Shown: positions 1 to 11,739, numbered from the stretch's first letter. The stretch is DNA of 64,000 bases from Tetrastigma voinierianum (GCA_016808115.1 JAEQBH010000664.1:434001-498000); one strand, 5' to 3'. Notes: a model not told the origin generated them from the letters alone. Program-made: numbers and translations.

Positions 1-3000
1 GTTGAAGTTCGGTAATGGGTAGGATGGAAGGAATTTTTAGGTTAAGATTACCCTAAGCCTTTTCTCTCCTCTTCTGCCCTTTCTTTCTTGTAGTTTCTAT
101 AATAAACTCCCCTAAACTTCATGTTTGGGACATCTCTTTAATTTCTTCACCCGTAACCTGTACGCCTCCCATATTTCTCACTCTGTAATTCCACTGGGAA
201 ACTTCCTTGTTTGTCAACATTCGTAGATAGTGCAATGTTTTAACTTTTAGGCTTTCTAACACTCTTAGCGAACTTTGGGTTAGTAGCCATACCAGATGAC
301 ATTAGGGTACTAAATAAAACATCCCTAAGAACTTAATTGCTCAAGAGAGTTAAAGCACAAGATAAAACTTATCCCTATAAACTTTCTTTCTATTGCATTT
401 TCTACTCTTTGTTCTTTTTCTTTTCATTCCTTTTGAGTTCCCTTAAAAATCTATACTCCTTAAACATCATTTCTTTCTTCCTCCTTGAATTCCTCGGGTA
501 ATCATGGGTTCTTAACGAAGGATTGATGTTTCTTAGATGAGTTTGTCACTGGTCTATTTTTTGAAAATAGACTTGTTGGCTCAATTTGAACTACCGTATA
601 TGCATCAAGATATGAATAAGGATGGCTAGAATGGCTCAAACTCGTCCAAGAATGGCTCGCATCATCTCGTCAACAGACACCTAGATTTCGCCTCAACTAA
701 TAATCTAACAAATTCTAGAATTCACTTGAACAGTCAGACTAAATCCATAGGGAGTACCTTGACTCATTTTTGTTAATGAGCATTTAAATTAATTGATATT
801 CAATAGGTTCCTTGACTTATTGTTCATACCACAAACTCAAAAATATGTTTTGCTCCTTCTATTGTATTACCTTCCTCAATTCTGGACTTAACAGCCTAAA
901 CTTGGGTAACTACAGACCTCGTGTTTCAATCAAACTGTATTCATTTGGCCCTTATTCTACATTTCAGCTCATTCCTAATCTAATTGCTTCATTCAATTTA
1001 GCTCATTACATCTCAGCAGTTTTTATTCTGGAACTAATTTCTACTTTGAATTCCTAATCACTCAATCACAAAGCAACACAATCATGGAATCAACCAACTT
1101 CAAATTAGCACTCAACAATTCAATTTAAATTTCTCATTTTATTACTGATTTAATTGCAAAGAATGATACACAAAGATGAGAAGGATGCACGAAAGTTAGG
1201 CAGGAGAAGGTCTATTTTTTCTTTTGAAATAGCCAGGAGCAAAGATATTTTTCTAAAGGTCTGTGTTTAATGTACTTAAATGGGCTGGAAATTCAGGAAT
1301 TTTCATTTCTCTTTCTTTCCTTTCTCTTCTTGAGCTCTTTCTCCATTTGTTCTTCAAGGAAAATCTCAATAGAGAGAGATCAACCTTTCTCATTGTTTAA
1401 CTCATCCCGCCTCTTTCCCAAGCCATTCATCAGGATTCTTTCCATTTTTGGGGCTATAACCTCTAGGAATTTGGGTAAGATTGTTGTTAATCAGATCTAA
1501 GTTTTCCATCCATTCTTTCTCGCATATAAATTCCCAGACTGCCTCATTTTTATCCCTATCAACCCAATTTCTTCTCAAAATCTTCAGAGAGACTTGCATA
1601 AAAAACTTGAATCCTTTACTTCAAGCCTCAAATTTGGGCTTCCCGTCGATTCTTTTCCTTTATCATAGTTAAGAGTTGAGAATCACGCCTAAACTCAAGT
1701 TGTTATAAAGCTTCTCATGACTGAGTTTGAGTTTCACAAACATTTGTGATCTCTTCCTTCATTTCTTTTTTAAACTCTTCCCTTAGTCGCTTCAAAATTC
1801 TTCCCAATCTCGGTTTCTCTTCATTCAACTCTTCTCCACTCGTCATTTCTTGGCCAGCTCTACTTCATGCTCCTTTTCTTCTATTTCAGCTCTTCCTTCC
1901 ACCTGCTATCTCTTCTTTCAATTCTTTCATAAATGCTCCTCGAATTCGTCATTCTCCGTAATCCTTCCTCCTTTCATCTATTATCTCTCCTCGCAAGGCA
2001 CGAGAGCTCCAAAGACTTCAGTCGTTTCTCTGCGGCTCCTCGAGCTCTAGGTTCGGAAGCCTCTCATTCCGCACGTGAGGGAGGAACTGGCATGGGATGC
2101 CAGGAAGCTCCATTAGCTGCTCTTCATTCCTGGTCATTGTCTCAAACATAATCATTATTGTCCGGTGAGTTTTCCAGTGCTCTATTCCCTCGAATGAAGA
2201 ACCCTGAGTCTCCTTTTCCTCGGCTCTTCAAATTGGGCTTCTTCTCCTCGCTCTCCACCAAGACCCTTCTTCAGTTTCGTCCCCTGTTAACTCCCCGTCA
2301 TGAGCCAGTGAAGCTCTAGGTAATTTCCTTCTTCCTCGAATTCCCAAATTCCTCGACCTAAATTCTCTGCCACGTAACAAATGATTGTCACGGTGAGGAA
2401 TAAGACCCTTTGTTCCTTCATGATATCTCATGATAGAATTTCGATGATAACTCCTATATTGATCTTATACCCTTGAGTATGTGGCAGCGCCAACAACACA
2501 GCCTTCTTGTTATCTCACCTGTGTGTTATATAAAGAGCTGGGACCGTGTAACGTAGCTTTTAAAATAAATCTCATACCTTAGCCTCTTCGCAAGGCTTCC
2601 TCCTGCTCATCGTTTTCGGGTCTTCCTCTTCGTTCAACCGCACTTTACCGTTAGTGAGCTTCGCAACCTTCCAAACTCCGGTTTTCCAACAATTTCGACT
2701 TAAACCATGTTTCAGAACCAAGCCATACCATGCCTCGCTGAGGGCTTTCGCTTCAGAAGAGACCTGCACCCTCTAACAAAACTCGCTCCATCCTTCCTTC
2801 CTACCATATTTGAATAAAAATTCTCTTTACCGTTGTCGTGACACCCCCGCTTTTTGGTGTGCGAGACTCTCCCATCCTCTCTCCGCTCTATCATCTCCTT
2901 GAGTGAGTCACAGGGTTTTTTTGAATCTCCTCGCAACAAACCCTTGTTAGCATAATACTTCTTCCACTGAATAAGCTTCATCTCGAGACGTTAAATCTTC

Positions 3001-3360
3001 GCTTCTTCTTCTTCTCTCCTCTTTCCTCTCCTTTCCCCCGCTTTTTCATGAGAAGTCGCTGGAGCTTCTCGGTGCTTCTCGATGCAGCTTCTCCGTTGTT
3101 TCCGACCGAATCTCATCTAGCTGTTCCCTTAAGTAGTTTCTTCTTCTTCTCGATTGTTCGTGTTCCTCATAACTTCGTCTAGGTTAGGGACTGTGGTGGG
3201 AATTTCCAGCCATCGGAAACGAGAGGAAAGCTTCGTAAAAGTTTGGAATGCTAGGTTTTCTCGAGGCTGAGATTCGTAAGGAAGACGAAGGTGAATGGTT
3301 GCGTGGGTCGGAGCTGAATGAAATAGTTTCCACTAAACAGTAATTCAATCAATGTTTGTG
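1..3360. other. unclassified pyrimidine-rich repeat-like DNA, no gene recognised
   Basis: No conserved domain was recognised on either strand. The plus strand is strongly pyrimidine-rich, with many CTT/TCTC runs. The longest minus-strand frame of note is 1402-1599 (65 aa, acidic and tryptophan-rich), which matches nothing I know. The stretch lies downstream of the minus-strand E0 integrase, where Athila-like elements carry a long 3' region or an env-like ORF and then the 3' LTR, so it may belong to E0. I found no convincing match to the E0 5' LTR at 15893-18894, so the assignment is open. Confidence 0.4.
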
Positions 3361-3369
3361 GGCTAATTA

Positions 3370-3915
3370 ATGCTTCACTAAGACATGTCGCGACTCAATT
3401 CCGCCTTTTATTCGAGATCATTAAATTTAGTGGCTTTTTTTTTTTTTTTTTTTAAGTGAGTAGTTGGCACACTTTCTATGTCGCGACATACCTGTGGATG
3501 TCACAATACTGTGGTTTTCCAGGATTTGTTTGATGTGGCGACAATCCTTCTCCATTTTGAAACTCAATTCACTGTCACGACATCACAGTGGTGTCGCGAC
3601 ATGTATCTCCTTTCCTCTATACTCACTAATTGTTCTTTCCAAACAAAATAATGACATCAATGTTTTATAGGATTAAACACTCGCTCGTCGCGACATAACC
3701 CTTCTGTCGTGACCTTAGCCCTTAACTCAATGATTTCAAAAACCTTGAATTCTCTTATTGAGCCTTACCCGTTTAGACATTTCTTCAGGCATATTTTAAG
3801 AAAAGATTTAACAATTAATTCAAATATATCTACAGAATCAAGCTGTGAGAAGGTTACTCCCCCTTTTTCTCATGTCGCGACTCTCTCGCAAGTCGAAATT
3901 ATCTCGTAGTCGCCT
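3370..3915. repeat. cluster of TGTCGCGACA-type palindromes (left copy)
   Basis: At least five sites carry TGTCGCGAC or one-base variants, near 3385, 3480, 3572-3600, 3685-3712 and 3872. Several are paired about 18-20 bp apart. The same paired design fills 17560-18660 in the E0 5' LTR, so this is probably a degraded or shorter relative from the E0 3' LTR or 3' region. Sequence between motifs does not align well by eye. Confidence 0.5.
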
Positions 3916-4096
3916 TGCTATTCAAGTCTTTAACCCTCGTTAAGATCACCGCAATATTAAAGAAAATTCTAATTAAACTACAACGCATTTCTAAAATTAA
4001 ATCTATCCTTCTAGAAAACAATTTCGACCTAATTCATCAAGCAAAAGAAAAGAAATATTTCAAAATTTAAAATCAGAATTTAAATCCTCACTCGGG

Positions 4097-4109
4097 TTGC
4101 CTCCCCGCT
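4097..4109 (-). other. polypurine-like tract after E0 integrase
   Basis: On the minus strand this reads GCGGGGAGGCAAC, just after the integrase remnant ends. Similar GGGAGGCAACCC sequences follow pol in Athila-like elements. A role in plus-strand priming is inferred from position only. Confidence 0.35.
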
Positions 4110-4114
4110 CGCCA

Positions 4115-5245
4115 GTCCTTAGCCAGATTTGCTATCAGGTACTTCTTCTTTTTCCTCAAGAACCAGTTTGAGTTCTTCAATTTCCTCTTCCCTGTTGAGA
4201 TAATGCTTTAACCTTTTTCCATTGACCTTGAATTCTTCCCCATTATCAGTCTTCAGTGTTACTGCTCCAAATGTAGTACTTTATACCACACTCGTGTATG
4301 GCCTTAATTCCACTGATTTTACCTTGAAATAACCCCGCCTAGAATTAAAAAGCGTAACCTGCTCTCCTGCTCTCCGAACTCTTTCTCAAGATTCTCCTGA
4401 TCATGCCATTTCTTTGTCTCTGGTTTTTGTATATTCTAGCATTATCATAGGCTTCATTTCGCTCTTCCACCAAGCACGCTTGGAGCAATCTTTCTTCCCT
4501 TGCAGCCTTGAAATCGAAGTTTAACTTCTTAATAGCCACATCGCCTGGGTCTTAATTCAAGAGGTAGATGACATGGTTTTGCCAAAAACAACTCGTTCGG
4601 GACATTCCAATGGGGGTCTCAGAGCAGTCCCAAGCCTGTAAAAGTGCATCAATAAGTTTGGAAGACCAATCCTTCCTCGGCTGAGCTCACAGCCTTTCAA
4701 GTATTCTTTTGATCTCCCCCGTTGAAATTCGTCATTCATTGTCCGGGATGATAAGCAACTCATTACATGCTTCGATCCCATACCTACTCATGAGTTTTCG
4801 CAGTCATTTTGTTTGGTAAATGAGTTTGCCCATCACTGTCAGATGGTTCCGGGGTTCCAAACCCGTTTCAAAATAATTTTTCAGAAGAAACTCACAACCG
4901 TGTTATTAGCATCATTCCGACAAGCCACCGTCACCCATTTGGACGCACCACCGCTAGCATGTATAGGTTTCCAAATGATGGTGGGAAAGGTCCCATAAAA
5001 TCTATTCCCCAAACATCAAAATTTGTATCACCATAATACCTTGGGGGCATTTCATTCCCACGATATTTCCAACTTTGGCATCGATCACAATTTCACCCAC
5101 TCCGCACAATCTCCTCAAGATAGCGGGCCAATAAAACCCTGATCGGAGTATCTTGTGAGCTGTTCTTCTCCGTAAAATGTCCCCTATACGCGATGCATGG
5201 CATTCATTTAAAATGTTGCCTTGTTCACCTTCCGCACACACATCT
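4115..5245 (-). pseudogene. E0 integrase remnant
   Basis: The N-terminal zinc-binding part is at 5245-5002: NECHAS, then HKILRSGFYWP, the region typical of Ty3/gypsy H2C2 fingers, though the second cysteine pair is damaged. The catalytic core runs through about 4990-4560 in shifted frames; a piece reading YRLGTALRPPLECPE matches the end of the core (usual form: TPLGMSPYRLVFGK). The C-terminal piece at 4539-4345 starts AIKKLNFDFKAA and has the basic stretch seen before the DNA-binding end of Athila-like integrases. In a live element the protein joins cDNA to host DNA in the nucleus. Several frameshifts make this copy inactive. Family call is firm; exact limits are approximate. Confidence 0.8.
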
Positions 5246-5249
5246 TCTT

Positions 5250-6110
5250 ATTATCATGTCGCTGACCTCTCTGAATAATAAGGGGTCATCCCAAATATAT
5301 CCGGCCGTCAACTTCCGAAGCTTCCTCTTCTGCTGGTAGTCGACCGAAGGCATTACTCCACAAGCCGATAATTCACAATATCAACATACCATGGAAGTCG
5401 GGAAGGAAACCTTAAAACAATTGCTCATCCGGGAAGTTCTCTGCAACCCATTGATTTTCTTCTTCATCAATGCTTTTCTACTTGACAAGGATCTACATCA
5501 CATTGTCACATCCCTTTATCCTTGATTTCCAAATCAAATCCTCGTTGTAAAAGCAAAAGACCCACCTTATCAATCTCGCCAGCTTCCCTTTTCGATACTC
5601 GCATTTGATCGCCGCATGATCACTGCGGAATTACCATGGGATCCCAAAATGTCATTTAAATTTTACAAGCAAATACTATGGCTAGCATCTCCTTTCGCCG
5701 TTGAGTAGTTCTCTCTTGTGCTCTTATCAAGGTCTTTAATACTAGCATAGTATACGGTCCCGAATACTTCTTTCTTTGCCCCAACACACCTCCCATAGCA
5801 AAAATCACCGGCATCACACATTATTTCAAATCCTCGATCCCATTACGGTGTGCAGCCATTTAGGTGCCTCACTCACTTGAGCTTGATTTCCTCACAAAAG
5901 CATTCTTGCGTGGAGTCACCAAAATCAACTGTATCTTTTCCGGGGCACCCACACAATGGTCCGGCTATTTTTGAAAATCTTTGATGAATTGTAAACCAGC
6001 GTATTTCTGCCCCAAGTAGTTTACCCTTACTGTAGCAGGTGGTGCAAGAGTTTTGATAATGATACCTTAGATTGGTCAACTTAGTCCAAGAAAGGAAAAT
6101 TTTAACAAGA
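5250..6110 (-). pseudogene. E0 RNase H remnant
   Basis: Minus-strand frames around 5900-5480 contain, in order, pieces matching the Ty3/gypsy RNase H domain: MCDAG, a GQRK-like GVLGQRKK, YTMLVLKTL (usual form YYASKTLNEAQ), ERTTQRRKEMLAIVFAC (usual TTTEKELLAVVFA), and the end QRGFDLEIKD. RNase H removes the RNA strand of the RNA:DNA hybrid during reverse transcription. It sits between RT and INT as expected. The frame changes at least four times, so no product is made. Boundaries to the RT connection region are approximate. Confidence 0.75.
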
Positions 6111-6114
6111 ACAA

Positions 6115-6835
6115 TTCTTCCTCGTCAATTACAAAATTAGCATTTTCCCAATCTGCTAATCGTTGTCTTGGCATCTTGAAGTACCTGCTTCCGCATTGTT
6201 TAAACATCGATCAAAGCCTCTGGATCCATACACAAGAAGTCATCCATAAAATTTCCATCACTTCTTCAACCAGATCTCGAGAATATGGACATCATACACC
6301 TCCGAATGTGGTCGAGCATTAGTGATAACCCAAAAGGTATCCTTCGAAGGCAAATGTACCATAAGGGCATGTGAATGTGGTCTTCGATCCTCAGTGCAAT
6401 AGCAACTGATTGTATCCCGAATACCCATCCAAAACAAAAGCAGGGTGTCCTGCGAACTCCGTCCAACATCCGATCCATGAAAGGCAAAGGGAATGATCTT
6501 TTCTCGGTCACAGATTCAACCTCTCGTAATCAATACATACCCTCCATCCTCATCACTCACTGAATCAATTCGCTTTCATTTATGATCACAAGAAACCCCT
6601 CTTCTTTGAAACCCATATGGACTAGGCTCACCCAAGGACTATCCGAGATAGCATAGATAAACCAAGATTTTAACAATTTTAATACTTCCTTCCCGACTAA
6701 TTTCCCCTTCATCACCTGGATTCGCCTCCCTTCCGTGTTCTACATGTATGGTTTTGAAGCTCTTCTAAAGAGATCTTATGCATGCAAATTGATGGATCGA
6801 TACCCTTCAAATTTTCAATGGACCAAGTTAGCGAT
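6115..6835 (-). pseudogene. E0 reverse transcriptase remnant
   Basis: The minus-strand frame 6511-6266 gives FPLPFMDRMLDGV, the FGWVFGIQ region (usual FLDGFSGYNQI), the stretch HIHMPLWY (usual FTCPYGTF), RRIPFGLS and RRCMMSIFSRSG. This is the palm of an Athila/Tat-type RT in correct order. The upstream part, 6835-6515, corresponds to the N-terminal fingers in shifted frames. The FMDD-type catalytic loop, expected near 6250, is not readable in frame. The gene is inactive through indels. Group assignment within the non-chromovirus Ty3/gypsy clade is good; Athila rather than Tat is probable. Confidence 0.85.
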
Positions 6836-7379
6836 TCTATGTTTTCCTTAATATTTTCAGCAATCTTTGTTCCTCATCCTCACTTAATCTCGCTGAAATG
6901 ATCACTGGTTTTTCTTTGGTAATTCTAAGTAGGCATACTTTAAATGACATGGCAACTCTTTCAAAACTAGCCCTTCTGCACCGGTTTCTATGAATTTCCC
7001 GAAGCAACATTTTCCCATTATCAAGCTTGCCGCAGTTGAAGCTCAACACGCTTTAGAATGAAAAATCGCTGTATGAAATTTAATAGACTTCTTCAAGATA
7101 ACGGGAATTCATCTCTTTTCATTGATAAAACTGGAGTGTTATAATCATCATAACAATGTAGTCAGGTATAGACAAAATCGCCTACTATCAGACCTTCTTC
7201 CTTATCTCTGTCTATATTTTGTATGTTTCGACTTCAAATTGAATGCAACGCTTCTTCTCCAACCCTTAAGATGAGAACTCAGATATCAATCAAAGGCGCC
7301 TCCAAAGATTAGAATGGTCTTCCCAATATGTGGGTACTTAGAATCTTCTTCCATGTCCGTAATGATGAAGTTCACTTGA
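6836..7379 (-). other. E0 PR-RT linker
   Basis: This stretch lies between the protease and RT remnants of E0 and corresponds to the variable linker of Athila/Tat polyproteins. Minus-strand frame 7049-6837 (ending ITKEKPVIISARLSEDEEQRLLKILR) resembles the acidic segment that usually precedes RT. No separate gene is seen. Confidence 0.5.
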
Positions 7380-7750
7380 AAACAAACTTCCTTAACAATG
7401 ACCGCACATCTTCAATGAATCCTTAGGTTTTACCATCGATCCAGCTCCCGCCATTCAAGAGTAACAAATATGGGAATCAACTCCCCTAAACTTAGTTTCA
7501 GTTGACAAAGAGGCATCGTATCGATACTAGCTCCCAGCCTTCGCGTAGCTTCCCGAATTCAATTTCTCCGACAATACAAGGAATTGTGAAACTCCCTGGG
7601 TCCTTCATCTTTACCGGTAATTCTTTCTGATACCGACCGCAAGTGGTGCTGAGATTTACTATTCCTTCCTCTACTATTTTCTTTCTTTTCGTCGCATGTC
7701 CTTCAGTTCCTTTGCATAGAGTGGCATTCGAGCTACCACCTCGCAAAAGG
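7380..7750 (-). pseudogene. E0 aspartic protease remnant, catalytic Asp lost
   Basis: The minus strand encodes ELPVKMKDPGSFTIPCIVG, the hallmark N-terminus of Athila/Tat retropepsins. After a one-base frame change the active-site neighbourhood reads RRLGASIDTMPLCQL, where the family has a D-L-G-A-S-I core. The catalytic aspartate codon appears to be replaced by arginine, next to the indel. The protease would process Gag-Pol. Downstream strands are not readable in one frame. This copy cannot be functional as sequenced; an assembly error at the indel could account for part of the damage. Confidence 0.8.
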
Positions 7751-7999
7751 CATACTTATCTCCAAATACGAAAGGTTTTCAAGAACCTCAGAACTCGGCT
7801 TCTCTTCCATTTCGACTTCGGGCCTCAGAAACAATCGCAGGCTTTGATCCTCGATGTTCTCCTCTCTATTCTTCTTTTCTTCTCCGCCTCTTCCCTTCTC
7901 GATCTTGGTAATGCCTCTGAGTTCCTACCATCTTTTCTCTTCATATTTCTTCTAGCTCCTTCCCGTTTCTAAGCTGCACAACCAGCGGCCTGGGTTCTT

Positions 8000-9300
8000 C
8001 CCTTGTGTCACTTGGAAAGGCATCTTTCCCTCTAGCTTTGCGGTTGCGCCAGTCAGCCTCTACTTCAGGTTCCTGTGTTCTTCTGGGGTCAGATTATGGT
8101 GTTCAAAATTTGAGAATTGGTAGTAGTTGTTTCCAACTCTGCAAATCTTTGCTCATGGAGGTTCAATGTTCTTATTATCCCCATGAAATGCAAAGATCTG
8201 CTTCTTTCAAGATCGTCCGACCCCTCTCGGTATTCATTCCCGTGCTCATTTCCGTGCTGGCCGTCGCCGGAAACCTGTGGTCGTATATACCCTTGTTGAG
8301 GGTTCTGTCCCCAGCCTTGGCTCCTCGAGAAGCCCCTCCACCACATACGAGAAATTCTCATGTTCCCGAAGTAGTGATACTCGGCCGGAAGGTTGGGGAT
8401 TGAGTTTGGAAAGCTGAGGAAGCTTCCTGGGCTCACCCAACAATTAACCTCTTCAAGATCACATCTGCTTTTCTGTAGCCACTCTCCTCTCAAGACTTCC
8501 CTTCAATAACTCCCTTCAATCTGTTCCTATTTCATGAGCAAGCAGGTGTCTTTCTTTCGTTTGTCCAACCCCGTGCATAATGGCACTTAATTGGCTTCCA
8601 CGGTCACATCTCGTCACCCATGATCCCTTTTCTCTCGTCGTTTCCTCTCTCGAGCCTCGTAGGGAGTTTTCTATGTTACATTTAGCCGTGTCTCTCAATC
8701 ACTTCTTTGCCTTCACTTTTTCGCTTGAATGCTCCACAGCATGAAGCATCAATGATCCCTCGATATATCATTCAAAGCATGATATACAATAAACTATTCC
8801 AGTTTTCAGACTATCCTATAGAATGACATCTTCTCAAAGAAACGCTGAATCTTTCCTGCTACATACAAGCTTTCATCTTCCTCATTGAACACAATGATTT
8901 CCTTCTTTCAAGGGTGAGGGTCAGAAAGAATCTACCTAAGTAGTTTCCATTAATTCCTCCCCAAGTATCAACAACCATATGGTAAAGATTCATACCATGT
9001 AGCCAGCCATTCCCTTAGAGAGAATGGGAATAGATGCGCTTTTATGACTGTCTCACCTCATTCAGCTTAATCTCAGATAAATTTCCATCCCGAGGAATCT
9101 TCCCAGTGCTCATTTGATCTTCGGGATGACCAAGAACTCCATGCCGCTCGGACCATCAGAATCGGCCGGCTTCACCAAAATTATTAAAGACTTCAACCGC
9201 AGTCGTCTCCATCACGAGTATTCTTCCCAGAGTAATCGTCTCCGTAAATCCTCCATCAGACGCTGACCTGAGGTCTTCTAGCTTCTTCTATATGTATTTC
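8000..9300 (-). pseudogene. E0 gag remnant
   Basis: The minus-strand ORF 8493-8089 (134 aa) and its neighbouring frame carry the gag C-terminal region of the Athila/Tat group: a HENFSYVVEG segment (usual HPNFSYGG) followed by Gln/Gly-rich sequence (SQGWGQNPQQGY), then a predicted coiled segment near RSLHFMGIIRTLNLHEQRFAELET. The N-terminal capsid part lies toward 9300 in broken frames. No CCHC zinc knuckle was seen. Gag would form the virus-like particle. Position between the leader and PR supports the call. Confidence 0.65.
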
Positions 9301-9583
9301 CAACCCGATCCCGCCTTCATTCACATGGTCGAAGTTTTCGCCTCTCGGTCTTTCTCAAGCTTCCGAGCGCCCTCTCTATTTCCTGTCACTGGAACGATCG
9401 TTGTTCTCTGTTTCCTATGCATCAAAGTTTCTCAAAGCAAACACACTCCCATTAAAAGGATTAGTCAACTTCATCAATATATTCTGATATGTTTCTCATA
9501 AAGGTTAGTGGCCAAATGAACCAACGCTTGAAAATTCCATTTGTTCTTTTCTTTAAATGTCCAAATTAGTATTTCCTTCTTTT
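9301..9583 (-). other. E0 gag start and leader, split from its PBS
   Basis: By position this is the 5' leader and gag start of E0 on the minus strand. It is continuous with 15849-15875 once the element at 9589-15843 is removed. No intact reading frame is seen. Confidence 0.5.
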
Positions 9584-9588
9584 CATCT
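9584..9588. other. target-site duplication CATCT (left)
   Basis: CATCT lies directly before the 5' LTR and is repeated at 15844-15848 directly after the 3' LTR. It is a perfect 5 bp duplication, the size expected for LTR retrotransposon integration. Confidence 0.85.
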
Positions 9589-9774
9589 TATGTGAGCTCT
9601 ATAAATACACCAACATTGGGTTCAGGCCCCACTATCAAGAATTGGATTGGGGAGGTCACACGCATTGAATACATGTGGAAAACCTCGACCCCCATTTGGG
9701 GCCTCGAAGGCAAAAACGTGGTCGACTCTGGGACAAACCTTCTCATGAGCCGCTATACTGATTTTTAGAAAGAC

Positions 9775-9955
9775 TCTATGAGATTTCATTTCCAAGATTT
9801 TGTTTTTGTCCCTTTTAGAAGATTTACTTTATTTATTTTAGAAAGTTTGCTTTATTTATTTTAGAAAGTTTCGTTTTATTTATTTTAGGAAGATTTGTTT
9901 TTATTTATTTTAGAAAAAGTTTTCTTTTAGGAGTTGCTTTTTTAATTTGAAAGTT
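9775..9955 (+). repeat. short tandem repeats in the CRM-like 5' LTR
   Basis: Units of about 27-30 bp are built on TTTATTTATTTTAGAAAG and repeated at least four times. The same array, with different spacing, is in the 3' LTR at 15050-15240, so it is a property of the LTR family. Confidence 0.8.
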
Positions 9956-10002
9956 TCTTTCCTAATTAAAGTAGGAGTTTCTTTATTTGATTTAAGTAAG
10001 GG

Positions 10003-10010
10003 CTATATCT
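10003..10010 (+). promoter_or_regulatory. degenerate TATA box, CRM-like 5' LTR
   Basis: GGGCTATATCTGCCCC here aligns with GGGGCTATATATACCCC in the 3' LTR. The 5' copy has lost part of the TATATA core, so its promoter is probably weakened. Confidence 0.55.
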
Positions 10011-10547
10011 GCCCCCTCTAATGTAGTCTTTTAGTGATCGGTTCAAGTTTAATAATATTTTGGATTCTCTTTTTTAAGAGTTCTCTCTTGTTCTCTTATC
10101 TCTTGGGTGGATTCCGCAGGGACAGAGTTCGGTAGCTTCTCATACCTGGTGGTTCCTTGGTGGTGAAGTCTTTGTCCGGCTTATCAAAATCAACCAAGTT
10201 CATAGTTGATTGTGGCGCCTTCCTCCATCATATATCTAGCGTGGATCGTTTCATTAACCCGGTAAGTAACCACACTTGTCCAAAATCTACTTTCCCTCAC
10301 CATCTCATCTTCTCTCTAAACTTTCCATAAGCAATTTTTCAACCTCTACCCAAAACTTTCCATATTTTGTTCCATACTACTAAAACATTCCCCTAAATAC
10401 CCCTTTTTCCCTTATATATCACAAATACACATTCCTAGCAGAAAATCTGCCATCGACCATAACTGTTTTTGGCCCTAGAAACTACGAAACCCATATTTTG
10501 ACTTGCAAAACTTCTAGATCAAATCCATCACGGTCCCGGCATCAAAG

Positions 10548-10558
10548 TGGTATCGAGC
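10548..10558 (+). other. primer-binding site, initiator tRNA-Met type
   Basis: TGGTATCGAGC follows the 5' LTR by three bases. It matches the plant iMet primer site TGGTATCAGAGC with one base missing. Confidence 0.85.
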
Positions 10559-10566
10559 TCAAGTTG

Positions 10567-11610
10567 ATGGCTGATCATAAGCTAAGAGTATTCTTGGTTC
10601 CGGAGACAAGAGTCCTAATCATGGTTCAAGTAGTTCTCAATCCCCATTGCTGATCTTGAATCTGTGGTTCAACATCTACAAAAGCAGATGGCTATCAATG
10701 ATGATCCTATGGCGACAAAGACCTTCATGGAAGGTGAAGGTGATGAAAGTTTGTGAGAGGCGTACCGCTAGCCAAGTTCGGGATTACTTGAGGGCGTAAA
10801 AGCTAAGACAAGCATTCAAGAGAATATGATTATGGAGGAAGGTATGAAGGTCGATACCGCGATGATGATTACTATGACGTAATAATGATGAAAGTTCGGA
10901 TTCAATCCAAAGTTTGATATTAGGAATTTGAAGGAAGAGTACATCGCGACTTCTTGGATTGGCTTATCTGGAGTCAGGCGATGTCTTTAGATATTATGAT
11001 CCCAGAAGCAAAAGGTGAAGTTGGTGGCTATCAAGATGCGCAGAATGCTTCTTTTTGGTGGGAAAATTTAAAGAGAGAGACGACGTCGAGAGAGATGACA
11101 AGAAGAAGGTGAGAGCAGGAAAAGATGAAGAAGAACTAAAGAGTATCTTCCCTTCCACTACTCGCCAAGATATCTTCCTCAAAATTCGAATTTGGAAGCG
11201 ACGAGGAATCGCAGGGTGGAGGTATTCAGCTGAGTTTGAGGTGATGATCAAAGGAGACTTGCAGAGGCGAGGCTTGATCCATAGCCCGCTGGCAGTTTGA
11301 GGTTCGAAATTTCATGTTGTTAGCCATATAATACTCTTCAAGATGTGATAAAGCTTGCCTTAAAAGTTGAGGGCTCCTAAACAAGTATGGGGTTTCACTT
11401 TACCGTCAGTTAAAGAAGGATTTATCAAGAATTGACTTCAAGGGGGTCCTAGTAGTGCTAAAACCACCCCTTAAACCTCAAGTAAAGGTGAGTGCTGGCC
11501 ACGACCAAGGTGCACCCAAGTCAAGCGGTGCTTTAAATGCCCGCAGTTTGGGCATATGGCTTCGAATGTCCTAGCCCAGAGCCCAGTGGTTGCCCTAATT
11601 GAAGAATATG
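10567..11610 (+). pseudogene. CRM-like gag remnant with CCHC knuckle
   Basis: An ATG at 10567 opens MADHKLRVF and is the likely gag start, just after the PBS. A conserved piece near 10660-10760 reads LESVVQHLQKQMAINDD in one frame. A zinc knuckle at 11529-11570 reads CFKCPQFGHMASN, keeping C-x2-C-x4-H with the last cysteine shifted out of frame. Gag would package RNA and form the particle. Several stops and frameshifts interrupt it. A frame at 11055-11300 (81 aa) may represent a local open part or a shadow. Confidence 0.75.
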
Positions 11611-11739
11611 GCGAGGAGAGAAGATGTCAGAGAGGCGAATTGAATCGACCATGAAGATAAGGATGAACACTATGCCACGACCATGGACTTCCTTAGTTGT
11701 TCAAAGGAGTCTTAAGATAGGGGCACGCTAGTGAGGAGA

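Larger units (their letters stand above)
9589..10544 (+). repeat. 5' LTR of CRM-like element
   Basis: It aligns along its length with 14862-15843. The first bases have lost a G relative to the other copy (TATGTGAGC against TGATGCAGGAGC). It ends GCATCA, directly before the PBS. It includes a TATA-like site at 10003 and short AT-rich tandem repeats at about 9775-9955. Confidence 0.9.

Noticed and set aside
1402..1599. minus-strand 65-aa frame as an env-like gene of E0
   Set aside because: Position fits an Athila 3' ORF, but it is short, has no signal peptide or membrane segment and no recognised similarity.
3430..3454. poly-T run as a retroposon poly-A tail (minus strand)
   Set aside because: No LINE or SINE body or target duplication is visible beside it.
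7643..8403. plus-strand frames of 109 and 132 aa with hydrophobic runs
   Set aside because: They are antisense to the E0 PR-gag region. No start context or conserved domain, and the minus strand carries recognisable gag and PR motifs.
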